Notes: generated from the sequence alone by a model not told the origin. A stretch of 64,000 bases of DNA from Pseudarthrobacter siccitolerans (GCF_001046895.1 NZ_CAQI01000039.1:94160-158159); one strand, 5' to 3'; shown: positions 1-11,307, counted from the stretch's first letter. Program-made: numbers and translations.

Positions 1-319
1 AGGCGCCATCAAGGGCGCGGGCCTGGGCAAAGACGTCCTGCTCCTCACCGACGGACGGTTCTCCGGCGGCACCACGGGCCTGTGCATCGGGCACGTCGCA
101 CCGGAAGCCGTCGACGGCGGCCCCATCGCCTTCGTCAAAGACGGCGACCGCATCCGCGTGGACATCGCAGCCCGCAGCTTCGACCTGCTGGTGGACGAGG
201 CAGAGCTCGAAACCCGCAAGGCCGGTTGGGAGCCGCTGCCCGCCAGGTACACCAAGGGCGTCCTCGCCAAGTACGCCAAACTGGTGCACAGTGCCAGTAC
301 AGGCGCATACTGCGGGTGA
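1..319 (+). CDS. ilvD: Dihydroxy-acid dehydratase, C-terminal part
   Basis: This is the 3' end of ilvD; the gene starts before the window, and the first complete codon begins at base 2. IlvD is an Fe-S dehydratase that makes the 2-keto acid precursors of valine and isoleucine. The C-terminal family motif DGRFSGGT is seen at about residues 17-24 of the visible part, followed by [11 protein letters not shown], which is typical of the IlvD/Edd family. The reading frame ends with TGA at 317-319. The gene lies directly upstream of the ilvBNC leader, so these pathway genes are clustered, but a strong hairpin follows and suggests a separate transcription unit. Identification is confident; the start and most catalytic residues are out of view. 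Confidence 0.93.
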   Translation, partial: GAIKGAGLGKDVLLLTDGRFSGGTTGLCIGHVAPEAVDGGPIAFVKDGDRIRVDIAARSFDLLVDEAELETRKAGWEPLPARYTKGVLAKYAKLVHSASTGAYCG

Positions 320-325
320 TGCCTT

Positions 326-362
326 CCCCTTGCGTGGGGCGCTGAGCGCCCCACGCAAGGGG
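326..362 (+). terminator. Perfect 17-bp hairpin after ilvD
   Basis: Arms at 326-342 and 346-362 are perfectly complementary with a TGA loop. There is no T-tract after the stem, as is often the case for actinobacterial terminators. It starts seven bases after the ilvD stop and probably ends that transcript. Confidence 0.7.
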
Positions 363-488
363 CCCCTCGGCATCACCCTTATTAAGCCCTTCCGGGCTTT
401 GGTGACTCGCTGAAGGTTGGATCCCTTCGCCAGGAGGGATCAGTTCGTGGACAATGATGTCCATATGGTGAGATCGGGTGGTGCCTCG
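363..488 (+). other. Noncoding gap before the ilv leader promoter
   Basis: No gene is seen here. There are two smaller hairpins: AAGCCC/GGGCTT at 384-389 and 394-399, extended by TCACC/GGTGA at 373-377 and 401-405; and GATCCCT/AGGGATC at 420-426 and 435-441. They could be further terminator or processing structures. I see no clear function. Confidence 0.4.
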
Positions 489-517
489 TTGACACCCGTC
501 ACACCAGAGGGAAAACT
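489..517 (+). promoter_or_regulatory. Putative ilvBNC leader promoter
   Basis: A consensus -35 TTGACA (489-494), a 17-base spacer and a weaker -10 AAAACT (512-517) are present. The expected transcription start is around 524, the A of the leader-peptide ATG, so the leader would be translated as a leaderless mRNA. This is predicted from sequence only. Confidence 0.55.
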
Positions 518-523
518 GAACGC

Positions 524-592
524 ATGACTTTCGTTACCAGCTGCGCCGCTGCAGAAGCAGTCGTCGTCCTTACCAAGCGCGTGGCACATTAG
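524..592 (+). CDS. ilvBNC leader peptide (22 aa)
   Basis: This short ORF reads MTFVTSCAAAEAVVVLTKRVAH and ends with TAG at 590-592. Three consecutive GTC valine codons (560-568) followed by a leucine codon form the expected control region of a branched-chain amino acid attenuator. It lies between a good promoter and an intrinsic terminator upstream of ilvB. Its first codons form one arm (530-540) of an 11-bp stem with 599-609, just after the stop codon. Translation of the peptide should therefore reshape the leader RNA when valyl- or leucyl-tRNA is scarce. There is no strong Shine-Dalgarno sequence, consistent with leaderless initiation. Control by stalling is inferred from known ilv/leu attenuators. 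Confidence 0.75.
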   Translation: MTFVTSCAAAEAVVVLTKRVAH

Positions 593-620
593 CCTCCACT
601 GGTAACGAACCGTCACGCGC

Positions 621-658
621 AAACCCCTCGAAGAGCCGCCAGGCTGAGGGGTTTTTTT
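621..658 (+). terminator. Attenuator terminator of ilvBNC
   Basis: The stem AAACCCCTC (621-629) with GAGGGGTTT (646-654) is followed by T residues through 658, a classic intrinsic terminator placed 28 bases after the leader-peptide stop. Possible alternative pairings are 530-540 with 599-609 (11 bp), 577-583 with 614-620 (7 bp), and 589-595 with 641-647 (7 bp with one G-T pair). The last of these would invade the terminator's right arm. Which one is the real antiterminator cannot be decided by eye. Confidence 0.8.
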
Positions 659-707
659 ATTTCCCGCAGTTTCCATGTAACACAGATGATCCACAAGGAA
701 GAGTCCG

Positions 708-2615
708 ATGAGCAAAGGATCGCCGATCAGCCCCTCGCTGATGGCTACTAAGTCCGCTGGAGCCCCCAAGGCTCCGGAACGCGCCGACCGAACGGCTGAC
801 CACGCCGTCGTCGTCGCCGACCTTGCTGCCGTCTCTCCTGTCCTTGGGCCGAACAACGTTGTACCCCCAACGGTGATGACCGGCTCGCAAGCTATTGTCC
901 GCTCGCTCGAAGAACTCGGCGTCGACGATATTTTCGGTTTGCCCGGTGGCGCGATCCTGCCCACCTATGACCCCTTGATGGCCTCCAGCATGAACCACGT
1001 CCTGGTCCGTCACGAACAGGGAGCCGGCCACGCCGCGCAAGGCTACGCCATGGTCACCGGGCGGGTAGGCGTCTGCATCGCCACCTCTGGCCCCGGCGCC
1101 ACCAACCTCGTTACCGCCATCATGGATGCCCATATGGACTCCGTGCCGCTGGTGGCCATCACCGGCCAGGTGTCCAGCGGTGTGATCGGCACCGACGCCT
1201 TCCAGGAAGCGGACATTGTGGGCATCACCATGCCCATCACCAAGCACTCCTTCCTGGTGACCGACCCCAACGACATCCCGCACGTGATGGCAGAGGCGTT
1301 CCACCTGGCCTCCACCGGCCGCCCCGGTCCGGTCCTGGTGGACGTGGCCAAGGATGCCCAGGTGGGCCAGATGACCTTCTCCTGGCCGCCCCGGGTGGAC
1401 CTGCCCGGATACCGGCCCGTCACCCGCGGGCACAACAAGCAGGTCCGCGAAGCCGCCAAGCTGATCGCCGCGGCCAGCAAGCCCGTCCTGTACGTGGGCG
1501 GCGGCGTGGTCAAGGCCCACGCCTCCGCTGAACTGCTGGCCCTCGCCGAGGCCACCGGGGCACCCGTTGTCACCACGCTGATGGCCAAGGGCGCGTTCCC
1601 CGACTCCCACCCGCAGCACGTGGGCATGCCCGGCATGCACGGCACGGTCTCTGCCGTCACCGCCCTGCAGCAGTCCGACCTCCTCATCACGCTCGGCGCG
1701 CGCTTTGATGACCGCGTCACCGGCGTGCTGAAGACCTTTGCACCCAATGCCAAGGTCATCCACGCGGACATCGACCCGGCCGAAATCTCCAAGAACCGCA
1801 CGGCCGATGTACCGATCGTGGGCTCGGTCAAGGAGATCATCCCTGAGCTGACCGACGCTGTCCGTACCCAGTTCGAGGTCTCCGGCGCACCGGACCTCAC
1901 CACCTGGTGGGCTTTCCTGAACAACCTGAAGGAGACCTACCCGCTGGGCTGGACCGAGCCGGACGACGGACTCACCGCCCCGCAGCGGGTGATCGAGCGG
2001 ATCGGTGCACTGACCGGGCCGGAAGGCATCTACGTGGCGGGCGTCGGCCAGCACCAGATGTGGGCCGCGCAGTTCATCAAATACGAGCGTCCGCATGCCT
2101 GGCTGAACTCGGGCGGGGCCGGCACCATGGGCTACGCCGTCCCGGCTGCCATGGGCGCCAAGGTGGGGGAGCCGGACCGCGTGGTCTGGGCCATCGACGG
2201 CGACGGCTGCTTCCAGATGACCAACCAGGAACTGGCCACCTGCGCCATCAACAAGATTCCTATCAAGGTTGCCGTCATCAACAACTCCTCGCTGGGAATG
2301 GTGCGCCAGTGGCAGACCCTCTTCTACGAGGGCCGCTACTCGAACACCGACCTCAACACCGGCCACGACACCGTCCGCATCCCGGACTTCGTCAAGCTGG
2401 GGGAGGCCTACGGCTGCGCCTCGTTCCGCTGCGAACGCGACGAGGACATCGACGCCACCATCCAGAAGGCCCTCGAAATCAATGACCGCCCCGTGGTGAT
2501 CGACTTCGTGGTGAGCCCCAACTCCATGGTGTGGCCGATGGTGCCCGCCGGCGTGAGCAACGACCAGATCCAGGTTGCCCGCAACATGACCCCGGAATGG
2601 GAAGAAGAGGACTGA
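708..2615 (+). CDS. ilvB: Acetolactate synthase, large (catalytic) subunit
   Basis: IlvB is the ThDP-, Mg- and FAD-dependent enzyme that condenses pyruvate with pyruvate or 2-ketobutyrate, the first common step to valine, leucine and isoleucine. The 635-aa product begins with about 45 residues of variable sequence, then the family start [14 protein letters not shown] and [11 protein letters not shown]. The catalytic glutamate lies in [14 protein letters not shown], and the ThDP/Mg motif begins at [11 protein letters not shown] and ends at INNSSLGM. The start ATG is preceded by AAGGAAGAG at 695-703. Expression is probably controlled by the leader attenuator upstream. It is followed after two bases by ilvN, its regulatory partner, which implies translational coupling. 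Confidence 0.96.
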   Translation: MSKGSPISPSLMATKSAGAPKAPERADRTADHAVVVADLAAVSPVLGPNNVVPPTVMTGSQAIVRSLEELGVDDIFGLPGGAILPTYDPLMASSMNHVLVRHEQGAGHAAQGYAMVTGRVGVCIATSGPGATNLVTAIMDAHMDSVPLVAITGQVSSGVIGTDAFQEADIVGITMPITKHSFLVTDPNDIPHVMAEAFHLASTGRPGPVLVDVAKDAQVGQMTFSWPPRVDLPGYRPVTRGHNKQVREAAKLIAAASKPVLYVGGGVVKAHASAELLALAEATGAPVVTTLMAKGAFPDSHPQHVGMPGMHGTVSAVTALQQSDLLITLGARFDDRVTGVLKTFAPNAKVIHADIDPAEISKNRTADVPIVGSVKEIIPELTDAVRTQFEVSGAPDLTTWWAFLNNLKETYPLGWTEPDDGLTAPQRVIERIGALTGPEGIYVAGVGQHQMWAAQFIKYERPHAWLNSGGAGTMGYAVPAAMGAKVGEPDRVVWAIDGDGCFQMTNQELATCAINKIPIKVAVINNSSLGMVRQWQTLFYEGRYSNTDLNTGHDTVRIPDFVKLGEAYGCASFRCERDEDIDATIQKALEINDRPVVIDFVVSPNSMVWPMVPAGVSNDQIQVARNMTPEWEEED

Positions 2616-2617
2616 CC

Positions 2618-4247
<1,630 letters not shown>

Positions 4248-4277
4248 AGGTTCCTAACCTATCCAATGGGCAACGTG

Positions 4278-4315
4278 AGGCCGGGTTCACACTTAACAAT
4301 GTGAGCCCGGCCTTT
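4278..4315 (+). terminator. Terminator after ilvC
   Basis: Arms 4278-4291 and 4300-4313 form a 14-bp stem with one G-T pair, an 8-base loop and a short TTT tail. The stem starts 31 bases after the ilvC stop and closes the ilvBNC unit before serA. Confidence 0.8.
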
Positions 4316-4367
4316 CCGTCGGCCTAGACTTGTTCCATCCCCAGGACTGCAACGCAGAGGATCAGCC

Positions 4368-5957
4368 GTGTCAAAACCCGTAGTACTGCTCGCCGAAGAA
4401 CTTTCCCCCGCCACCATTGAGGCCCTCGGCCCGGACTTCGAAATCCGCCAAACCGACGGCGCTGACCGCTCCCAGCTGCTCTCTGCCATCGGTGACGTTG
4501 ACGCGATACTGGTCCGGTCTGCCACCCAGGTGGACGCCGAGGCCATCGCCGCGGCGAAGAACCTGAAGGTCATCGCCCGCGCCGGCGTGGGCCTGGACAA
4601 TGTGGATATCAAGGCCGCCACCCAGGCCGGCGTGATGGTGGTCAACGCCCCCACGTCCAATATCGTCTCCGCAGCCGAGCTCACCGTAGGCCACATCCTC
4701 AGCCTCGCGCGTCATATTCCGCAGGCCAGCGCCGCGCTTAAGGACGGCGAATGGAAGCGCTCGAAGTACACCGGCATCGAACTGTTCGAAAAGAAGATCG
4801 GCATCATCGGCCTGGGCCGCATCGGCGCCCTGGTGGCAGCCCGCCTGAAGGGCTTCGACACCAAGATCCTCGCCTACGATCCCTACATCACCTCCGCCCG
4901 CGCAGCGCAGCTCGGCGTACAGCTGGTCACCCTGGACGAGCTCCTGGCCCAGTCCGACTTCATCACTATCCACATGCCCAAGACCCCCGAGACGGTGGGC
5001 ATGCTGGGCGCTGACGCGTTCAAGAAGATGAAGAACACCGCCTATGTGGTGAACGTTGCCCGCGGCGGCCTGGTGGATGAGGAAGCCCTCTTCACCGCCC
5101 TGCAGGACGGTGAAATCGCCGGCGCCGGCGTGGACGTCTTCGCCAAGGAGCCCAGCACGGACCTGCCGTTCTTCAAGCTGGACAACGTTGTGGTCACCCC
5201 GCACCTCGGCGCATCCACGGACGAAGCCCAGGAGAAGGCGGGCGTCTCCGTAGCCAAGTCGGTCCGCCTCGCCCTGGCAGGCGAGCTGGTTCCGGACGCG
5301 GTCAACGTCGCCGGCGGCGTCATCGCCCCGGACGTCCGCCCGGGCATCCCGCTGATCGAGAAGCTGGGCCGCATCTTCACCGCCCTCACCCACGACTCCC
5401 TGACGCAGTTCGACGTGGAGGTGGCCGGCGAGATCTCCTCCCTCGACGTCAAGGTCCTCGAGCTGGCAGCACTGAAGGGCATCTTCGCCGACATCGTGAC
5501 CGAACAGGTCTCCTACGTCAACGCCCCGGTCATCGCCGAGCAGCGCGGCATCAACGTCCGCCTGATCACCACCCCGGAGACCGAGTCCTACCGCAACGTC
5601 CTGACCCTGCGCGGGGCGCTCAGCGACGGCAGCCAGATCTCCGTGGCCGGAACCCTGACCGGACCCAAGCAGATCGAAAAGCTGGTGGGCATCAACGGTT
5701 TCGAGGTTGAAATCCCCATCAGCGAGCACCTTGTGGTGGTGGCGTACACCGACCGTCCCGGCGTGATCGGCACCATCGGCCACATCCTGGGCATGAACAA
5801 CATCAACATCGCCGGCATGCAGGTGGCACGCCACGACCAGGGCGGCCAGGTCCTCGCGCTGCTGACCATCGACAGCTCCGTGCCCCAGCAGGTCCTGGAC
5901 GCCATCAAGGCGGGCATCGGCGCCGAGATGGTCCGGGAAGTGGACCTGGAGGACTGA
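4368..5957 (+). CDS. serA: D-3-phosphoglycerate dehydrogenase
   Basis: SerA oxidises 3-phosphoglycerate with NAD+, the first step of serine synthesis. The 529-aa length is that of the long actinobacterial type: a catalytic domain with NAD motif GLGRIGALVAARL, active-site segments VNVARGGLVDE and TPHLGASTDEAQ, then an intervening (ASB) domain from about residue 315, and a C-terminal ACT domain beginning near LVVVAYTDRPGVIGTIG. The ACT domain usually gives serine feedback control. GTG at 4368 is the start, with AGAGGA at 4355-4360. It follows ilvC after a terminator, so it probably has its own promoter; a TAGACT hexamer at 4325-4330 is a weak -10 candidate with no clear -35. Confidence 0.95.
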   Translation: MSKPVVLLAEELSPATIEALGPDFEIRQTDGADRSQLLSAIGDVDAILVRSATQVDAEAIAAAKNLKVIARAGVGLDNVDIKAATQAGVMVVNAPTSNIVSAAELTVGHILSLARHIPQASAALKDGEWKRSKYTGIELFEKKIGIIGLGRIGALVAARLKGFDTKILAYDPYITSARAAQLGVQLVTLDELLAQSDFITIHMPKTPETVGMLGADAFKKMKNTAYVVNVARGGLVDEEALFTALQDGEIAGAGVDVFAKEPSTDLPFFKLDNVVVTPHLGASTDEAQEKAGVSVAKSVRLALAGELVPDAVNVAGGVIAPDVRPGIPLIEKLGRIFTALTHDSLTQFDVEVAGEISSLDVKVLELAALKGIFADIVTEQVSYVNAPVIAEQRGINVRLITTPETESYRNVLTLRGALSDGSQISVAGTLTGPKQIEKLVGINGFEVEIPISEHLVVVAYTDRPGVIGTIGHILGMNNINIAGMQVARHDQGGQVLALLTIDSSVPQQVLDAIKAGIGAEMVREVDLED

Positions 5958-6018
5958 TTCCAGGGGAAACGCCGTAGCGTCGGCTTCCGCTCGGCGCGTC
6001 CGGGCGGGGCCACGTATG

Positions 6019-6084
6019 ATTGGCCGGTCTGCTTACAATGGCTGGGTCCTCTTGGGACCATGCCGGCAGGCCGGCCAATACCTT
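6019..6084 (+). other. Long nested hairpin between serA and the ABC permease
   Basis: Nested pairings run from ATTGGCCGG (6019-6027) with CCGGCCAAT (6071-6079), through CTGC (6029-6032) with GCAG (6066-6069) and GGC with GCC, to GGTCC (6045-6049) with GGACC (6055-6059). TTTT follows at 6083-6086. It may be the serA terminator or a structured leader of the permease gene. Confidence 0.5.
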
Positions 6085-6163
6085 TTGCACATCCGTCCGT
6101 AATCGTCCACGTCCGCCGCGCGGACACGAATGTGCGCACGCAATCCAGGTTTCAGGGAGTTCA

Positions 6164-8962
6164 ATGAACGCCGTCCAGAGGTTCATCAGAAGCAGGGTGC
6201 TGCTGTTGACCGCGGCCATCTTGATCGCAGCCATGTGCTTGTCGGTCATCGTCCAAAGTCAATCGCAGGCGGCGCTCAGCCGGACCGTGAATGAAAATTC
6301 CCGGGGCCTTTACGATGTCCTGGTCCAGGCCAAGGCGCCCTCCGGTGCGATGCTGCAGCCGGAAATCGCTAACGGAACCGGCGGCATCAGCTTCGAACAG
6401 CTGGAGGCCATCCGGAAGTTGTCCGGTACCTCCGTGGCAGCGCCCATCAGCCTGGTGTCCCGCGTGACACAGAACCTTGAGGCCCCGCGGCTGGATGCCA
6501 TGGATTACCTGGGCTACAACGCCGGGCTGGCAGGGACCGCGACGGCGGACCAGGCCGCAGGTGCCACCGCTCCCGCCCAGTGGCCGGCAGCGGAGTCCGT
6601 GCTCAGCGACCAGGCGAAGAAGTACCGCCTCACCGCCAGCGCCGTAAGCTCCGACGGTGTTTCCGAGCAGACCCTGTTCAAGTCCAGCGCCGAAGGCACC
6701 CTGGGCAAAGCCAGGCTCGTTGAGGAACAGGCCGCCGGGGGAAGCAGCATCCGGATCGCCGCCCCCGAAGGCGAAACGGGAATCAAGTTCGCCGCGCCCG
6801 CCGGCGGTTCCGAACACAACCTGTTCAACCTGTCCGTGTCACTCCCACTTGCCCCGGAAGTGACGGAGTCAGTGGTCGCCGTCGACCCTGCCGCCGAGCG
6901 CGCCCTGCTCGGATCCGCCGGGGACTTCCTTTCCCCGCTGGAAAAGGCCCCGCCCGCCGACGCCCGCAACGCCGGCGCTGTCGGCCGGTACCTGGAAGGC
7001 CTTTTCACCAACGGCATCGGGCTGGACCAGCTGGAGGAAGGTCCTGACTTCCTGGGCGTGAAGCTCAAATACTGGGCACCGCTGATGACCCAGTACCAGC
7101 AGGCCAAGCGCACCGGCCAGCTCACCGCCGACTCCCAGGCCATACCCCTGGTGGTCCGCTCGGGTACGTCCCTGGACCTGAAGTACAACGTCAAGATCGA
7201 GGAAATCGACGACGCCGGCAAGGTGGTCAAGGACGTCGGGACAGTTTCCAGGTCCCTCGGACAGGACTACCTGCCTTTCGTCTCGAAGGACCCGTTCGTC
7301 CTTTCCTGGCCCGGATCCACAGACCACACCTCCCTCCTGGGTGCCACCGGCAACTTCAACCAGGGCCTCTACACGCCCGCCCAGTGGAGCACCGACTTTG
7401 CCGCGGCCCCGCAGTACACCGACGGTAAAACCGCGGCAAATGGCGCCGTGGACAAGGCCGCGGTACCCGGCGAATGGGTCACTGTGAACCGGCTGCCCGA
7501 AAAGAGCGCCAACGGCACCCCGGTGGACCAGACCCAGCGCGAACCCGTGGATGAGCGGTCCTACCGCGAAAACCTGGAGACCGGCGAGAAGAAGGTCTCA
7601 GCCCCGCTGGCCATGGTGTACGGCACCTTCGACCCGTCCGCTGTGGCGAAGGCGGCCGGTGACGTCAACAGGCTTCCGCTGGGCGGCTATGACCCCACTC
7701 CGTTCAGCCTGGTCAAGGACGCCGAGGGCAAGGATGTTGCGGCCGCAGAACTGAAGCCGTCCCTGAGCGCCACCGGGCTCGCCAGCCAGTCCGCCGGCGC
7801 CATCACCGACTACTACGGACTCGCTGCTGCCCGCGGCTACACACAGAACGCAGCCGTGATCGATGCCGTTCGTGTCCGCGCCGACGCCCCCGGAAGCTGG
7901 AAGGAGGCCCAGCCCGAGGTTGAAAAACTCGCCGCCGAGATCCGCAGCATGGGCCTGGAAGCCACCATCGTGGCCGGCTCCGCCCGTGAAGACGCAAGCA
8001 TTTTCGTTCCCGGCTACTCCAAGGACGGCGCCGGCAAGGAATCGGCCCTGGGCACGGTCCAGCAGTCCTGGGTCCGGCAGAACGCAGCCGACGCCGTGAC
8101 GGGGTCCCTGTCCGGAACGAACGTCACGCTGCTCTTCCTCACGCTGTGCGGAGCCGCGCTCCTGACCGGCGCCTCCACCGTGAGCTACATCCGCAAACGC
8201 CGGTCCGAGGCCGGTACCCTCCGTGCGATGGGCTGGACCCAACGCCGGATCCGCAGCTGGGTCCTTGAGGAATTCGGAGTGGGCGCTGTCCTGCTCGCCG
8301 TGGCCGGCCTGGTCCTGAGCCTGGTCAGCTGGAGCCTGGCCACCGCCCTGGTCTCCGTCTCCGTCCTGGTGCTGTACGCCGCCGCGGCATTCTTCGCCGC
8401 CCAGCAGCTGCGCCACAGGGACGTCATCGACCAGGAGCCGCAGCACGACGAACGGCTCATCCCGGTGGACTCGCCGCTGACCTTCGCGAACCGGCAGCTC
8501 GGCACCAACAAGTTCAACACGCTGTCCCTCGCTGTTGCTGTTGGCGTCTTCGGCGCCGCAGTGGGCGGGCTCATCGCGCTGCTGATCGACATTCCCCGGG
8601 CGGCCGGCGCCAGCGCCCTGAGCGGCCTCGCAGCTGCCAGCGTGGCCCTGCCGAGCATCCTCCTGGCGCTCTCCGGCGTGGTGGTGGGACTGGTGCTCAC
8701 CCTGGTCACCGGACGTTTTGAACTCAACGCCAAGCGCCAGTACCTGGGCATCCTCGAAGCCATGGGCTGGAACCCGGACATGCTCCGCCAGGTCCGGTTG
8801 TTCGAGAATGCGCTGGTGGGAACCGTGGCCCTGCCGCTGGGCGTGCTGGGCGCCCTCGGCATCGGCCTGCTGCTCGCCCCCTACGCCGCCCTGTGGGCAG
8901 GCGTGGCCGGGCTGGTAGCTGTACTTTGCTGGATACCGATTGCAACGAAAGTGGTCCAATGA
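6164..8962 (+). CDS. FtsX/MacB-type ABC permease with large extracytoplasmic region
   Basis: This 932-aa membrane protein is the permease half of an ABC system. One N-terminal membrane helix (about residues 9-32) is followed by roughly 620 residues without clear membrane segments, expected outside the cytoplasm. The C-terminal third holds several helices. Two membrane blocks each carry a similar cytoplasmic motif, GTLRAMGWTQRRI and GILEAMGWNPDML, typical of FtsX-like domains. ATG at 6164 is supported by CAGGGAG upstream and by the helix that follows; the frame is open further upstream but without such support. The stop overlaps the start of its ATPase (ATGA), so the two are coupled. FtsX-family systems often act on lipoproteins, peptides or cell-wall hydrolases; the substrate here cannot be read from sequence. 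Confidence 0.85.
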   Translation: MNAVQRFIRSRVLLLTAAILIAAMCLSVIVQSQSQAALSRTVNENSRGLYDVLVQAKAPSGAMLQPEIANGTGGISFEQLEAIRKLSGTSVAAPISLVSRVTQNLEAPRLDAMDYLGYNAGLAGTATADQAAGATAPAQWPAAESVLSDQAKKYRLTASAVSSDGVSEQTLFKSSAEGTLGKARLVEEQAAGGSSIRIAAPEGETGIKFAAPAGGSEHNLFNLSVSLPLAPEVTESVVAVDPAAERALLGSAGDFLSPLEKAPPADARNAGAVGRYLEGLFTNGIGLDQLEEGPDFLGVKLKYWAPLMTQYQQAKRTGQLTADSQAIPLVVRSGTSLDLKYNVKIEEIDDAGKVVKDVGTVSRSLGQDYLPFVSKDPFVLSWPGSTDHTSLLGATGNFNQGLYTPAQWSTDFAAAPQYTDGKTAANGAVDKAAVPGEWVTVNRLPEKSANGTPVDQTQREPVDERSYRENLETGEKKVSAPLAMVYGTFDPSAVAKAAGDVNRLPLGGYDPTPFSLVKDAEGKDVAAAELKPSLSATGLASQSAGAITDYYGLAAARGYTQNAAVIDAVRVRADAPGSWKEAQPEVEKLAAEIRSMGLEATIVAGSAREDASIFVPGYSKDGAGKESALGTVQQSWVRQNAADAVTGSLSGTNVTLLFLTLCGAALLTGASTVSYIRKRRSEAGTLRAMGWTQRRIRSWVLEEFGVGAVLLAVAGLVLSLVSWSLATALVSVSVLVLYAAAAFFAAQQLRHRDVIDQEPQHDERLIPVDSPLTFANRQLGTNKFNTLSLAVAVGVFGAAVGGLIALLIDIPRAAGASALSGLAAASVALPSILLALSGVVVGLVLTLVTGRFELNAKRQYLGILEAMGWNPDMLRQVRLFENALVGTVALPLGVLGALGIGLLLAPYAALWAGVAGLVAVLCWIPIATKVVQ

Positions 8963-9714
8963 CAAACCAGACGAATGTCCAGCGGAGCCGCCGGTCCGGC
9001 TCCGGCGACGTCCCCCTGCAGACGCGCGCCAACACCATCGTCAAGGCCGCTGACCATGAGACGCCGCTGGAACTGAGCGACATCACCATCCGCTACGGCG
9101 GCGGGAAAGGCGGAGCCGAAGCCGTCAGCGTGGTGGAAGGTTTCGACCTGACGCTGCACGCCGGCGAGATGCACTGCGTCGCCGGCCGAAGCGGCTCGGG
9201 CAAGACCAGCATCCTGACCGTCAGCGCCGGACTGACCCTGCCGACGTCGGGCCGCGTTTTCTGGGAAGGCGACTCCCTCGAAACCATGGGCGACGACGAA
9301 ATCGCCGACCGCCGTCGTGCCCTCATCGGGTACGTGGACCAGGGCGGTGCCCTGATCGACGGCATGAGCGCCCTGGAGAACGTGCTGCTGCCCGCGGTTC
9401 CCGACGGCGAAGTGGACCAGCGCCGGGACATGGCCAAGGACCTGCTGGACCTGGTGGGCCTGGGCCGCCGCATGCGGCACCGCCCCGCCCAGCTGTCCGG
9501 CGGCGAACGCCAGCGTGTTGCGATCGCCCGGGCCCTGATCCTCGGCACCCGGGTCCTTGTTGTGGACGAACCCACGGCGAGCCTTGACCGCGCCTCTGCC
9601 AACCGCATCATCAGCATCCTGAAGGACACCACGTCCGATGGCATCGCAGTACTCGTTGCCTCGCACGACCACGAACTCGTCCGGCTCAGCGATACCCTGA
9701 CTGAACTGATCTAG
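8959..9714 (+). CDS. ABC transporter ATP-binding protein
   Basis: This is the cytoplasmic ATPase partner of the preceding permease. The 251-aa product has a Walker A motif GRSGSGKT, a Q-loop in YVDQGGAL, the signature LSGGERQRVAIARAL, Walker B VLVVDEPTASLD and an H-loop in ASHDHE. This is the LolD/MacB-like subfamily expected to pair with FtsX-type permeases. About 35 polar residues precede the domain. ATG at 8959 overlaps the permease stop by four bases. Power-stroke use of ATP for an extracytoplasmic function is inferred from the family. Confidence 0.88.
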   Translation: MTNQTNVQRSRRSGSGDVPLQTRANTIVKAADHETPLELSDITIRYGGGKGGAEAVSVVEGFDLTLHAGEMHCVAGRSGSGKTSILTVSAGLTLPTSGRVFWEGDSLETMGDDEIADRRRALIGYVDQGGALIDGMSALENVLLPAVPDGEVDQRRDMAKDLLDLVGLGRRMRHRPAQLSGGERQRVAIARALILGTRVLVVDEPTASLDRASANRIISILKDTTSDGIAVLVASHDHELVRLSDTLTELI

Positions 9715-9735
9715 CCTGTCCCTCCGCACCGAAGG

Positions 9736-9741
9736 TAACGT
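9736..9741 (+). promoter_or_regulatory. Putative leaderless -10 of metG
   Basis: TAACGT lies exactly six bases before the metG GTG at 9748. No Shine-Dalgarno sequence or clear -35 is seen. Confidence 0.5.
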
Positions 9742-9747
9742 CCTCCC

Positions 9748-11307
9748 GTGACTGCTTCAGAGAAAACGCCGTTCTATATCACCACGGCCATCACCTACCC
9801 CAACGGCGTGCCCCACATCGGCCACGCCTACGAGTACATAGCCACCGATGCCATGGCACGCTTCAAGCGGCTGGACGGCTACGACGTGATGTTCCTGACC
9901 GGTACCGACGAGCACGGGATGAAGATCGCCCAGACCGCGGAAAAGGAAGGCATCACGCCCAAGGAACTGGTGGACCGGAATGCCGAGGTCTACAAAGGCG
10001 CGCATTCAGCCCTCGGCATCACCTACGACCGCTTCATCCGCACCACGGACCAGGACCACTACGCCGCTTCGCAGGCCATCTGGAAGAAGATGGAAGCCAA
10101 CGGGGACATCTACCTCTCCAAATACGAGGGCTGGTACTCCGTCCGGGACGAAGCGTTCTACGGCGAAGACGACACCGTGGTCAAGGACGATGGCGTGCGC
10201 TACTCCAAGGAAACGGACACCGAGGTGACCTGGACGGCTGAGGAGAGCTACTTCTTCCGCCTTTCGGCCTACCAGGACAAGCTCCTTGCGCTCTATGAGG
10301 CACAGCCGGAGTTCGGCGCCCCGCAATACCGCTTCAACGAGGTCATCAGCTTCGTCAAGCGCGGCCTGGAGGACCTGTCCATCAGCCGCACCACATTTGA
10401 CTGGGGCGTCCCGGTCCCGGGCAACGACAAGCACGTGATGTACGTCTGGGTGGACGCCCTGACCAACTACCTCACCGGTGTGGGCTACCCGGACGTGGAT
10501 TCGGAGAAGTTCCGGAAGTTCTGGCCGGCCGACGTCCACGTCATCGGCAAGGACATCTCGCGCTTCCACGCCATCTACTGGCCCGCCTTCCTGATGAGTG
10601 CGGGGCTGGAGCTGCCCAAACGGGTGATGATCCACGGGTTCCTGCAGAACAACGGCGTCAAGATGTCCAAGTCGCTGGGCAACGTGGTGGCCCCCGCCGA
10701 CTTCGTGGCACAGTACGGGCTTGACCAGGTGCGGTTCTTCTTCCTGCGCGAGGTTCCGTTCGGGGCTGACGGCAGCTACAACCATGAGGCGATCGTCGGC
10801 CGGATGAACGCCGACCTGGCCAACAACTTCGGCAACCTGGCCCAGCGTTCGCTGTCCATGGTGGCGAAGAACTGCGGGGCCCAGGTGCCCGTACCCGGTG
10901 CGTTCACTGCCGCGGACGAAGCGATCCTTGCCCAGGCCGGGGGCCTGCTCCAAGCGGCCCGGGCCGCTTTTGACAAGCAGGAATTCAGCCGCGCCCTTGA
11001 AGCCATTTGGGGCGTGCTGGGTGACACCAACGCCTACTTCGCCGAGCAGGCTCCCTGGGTGCTGCGGAAGACCGACGTCGAACGCATGAACACCGTCCTG
11101 TACGTGACGCTGGAAGTCCTGCGTATCGTGGCCATCCTGGCCCAGCCGGTGATGCCGAACGCCACGTCCAAACTCCTGGACGCACTGGGCCAGCCGGAAG
11201 GGCAGGCCCGGCAGTTCGCCGCCATTGGTACGCCCATCGCGGCCGGGATCGATTTGCCGGCACCAGCACCGGTGTTCCCCAAGTATGAGGAGCCCGCCGG
11301 GGCCTGA
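9748..11307 (+). CDS. metG: Methionyl-tRNA synthetase
   Basis: MetG charges tRNA-Met for initiation and elongation. The 519-aa class I enzyme shows HIGH-type motif [15 protein letters not shown], and the KMSKS motif in [12 protein letters not shown]. The connective region around [12 protein letters not shown] has no paired cysteines, so it appears to be the form without a zinc knuckle. There is no added C-terminal tRNA-binding domain. GTG at 9748 is chosen because the protein starts [20 protein letters not shown] as in relatives, and a -10-like box lies six bases upstream. The next gene is leuB, after a repeat. Confidence 0.95.
   Translation: MTASEKTPFYITTAITYPNGVPHIGHAYEYIATDAMARFKRLDGYDVMFLTGTDEHGMKIAQTAEKEGITPKELVDRNAEVYKGAHSALGITYDRFIRTTDQDHYAASQAIWKKMEANGDIYLSKYEGWYSVRDEAFYGEDDTVVKDDGVRYSKETDTEVTWTAEESYFFRLSAYQDKLLALYEAQPEFGAPQYRFNEVISFVKRGLEDLSISRTTFDWGVPVPGNDKHVMYVWVDALTNYLTGVGYPDVDSEKFRKFWPADVHVIGKDISRFHAIYWPAFLMSAGLELPKRVMIHGFLQNNGVKMSKSLGNVVAPADFVAQYGLDQVRFFFLREVPFGADGSYNHEAIVGRMNADLANNFGNLAQRSLSMVAKNCGAQVPVPGAFTAADEAILAQAGGLLQAARAAFDKQEFSRALEAIWGVLGDTNAYFAEQAPWVLRKTDVERMNTVLYVTLEVLRIVAILAQPVMPNATSKLLDALGQPEGQARQFAAIGTPIAAGIDLPAPAPVFPKYEEPAGA

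Noticed and set aside
6020..6163. TTG at 6020 as permease start
   Set aside because: It would translate through the long hairpin; ATG 6164 has a ribosome site and directly precedes the first membrane helix.
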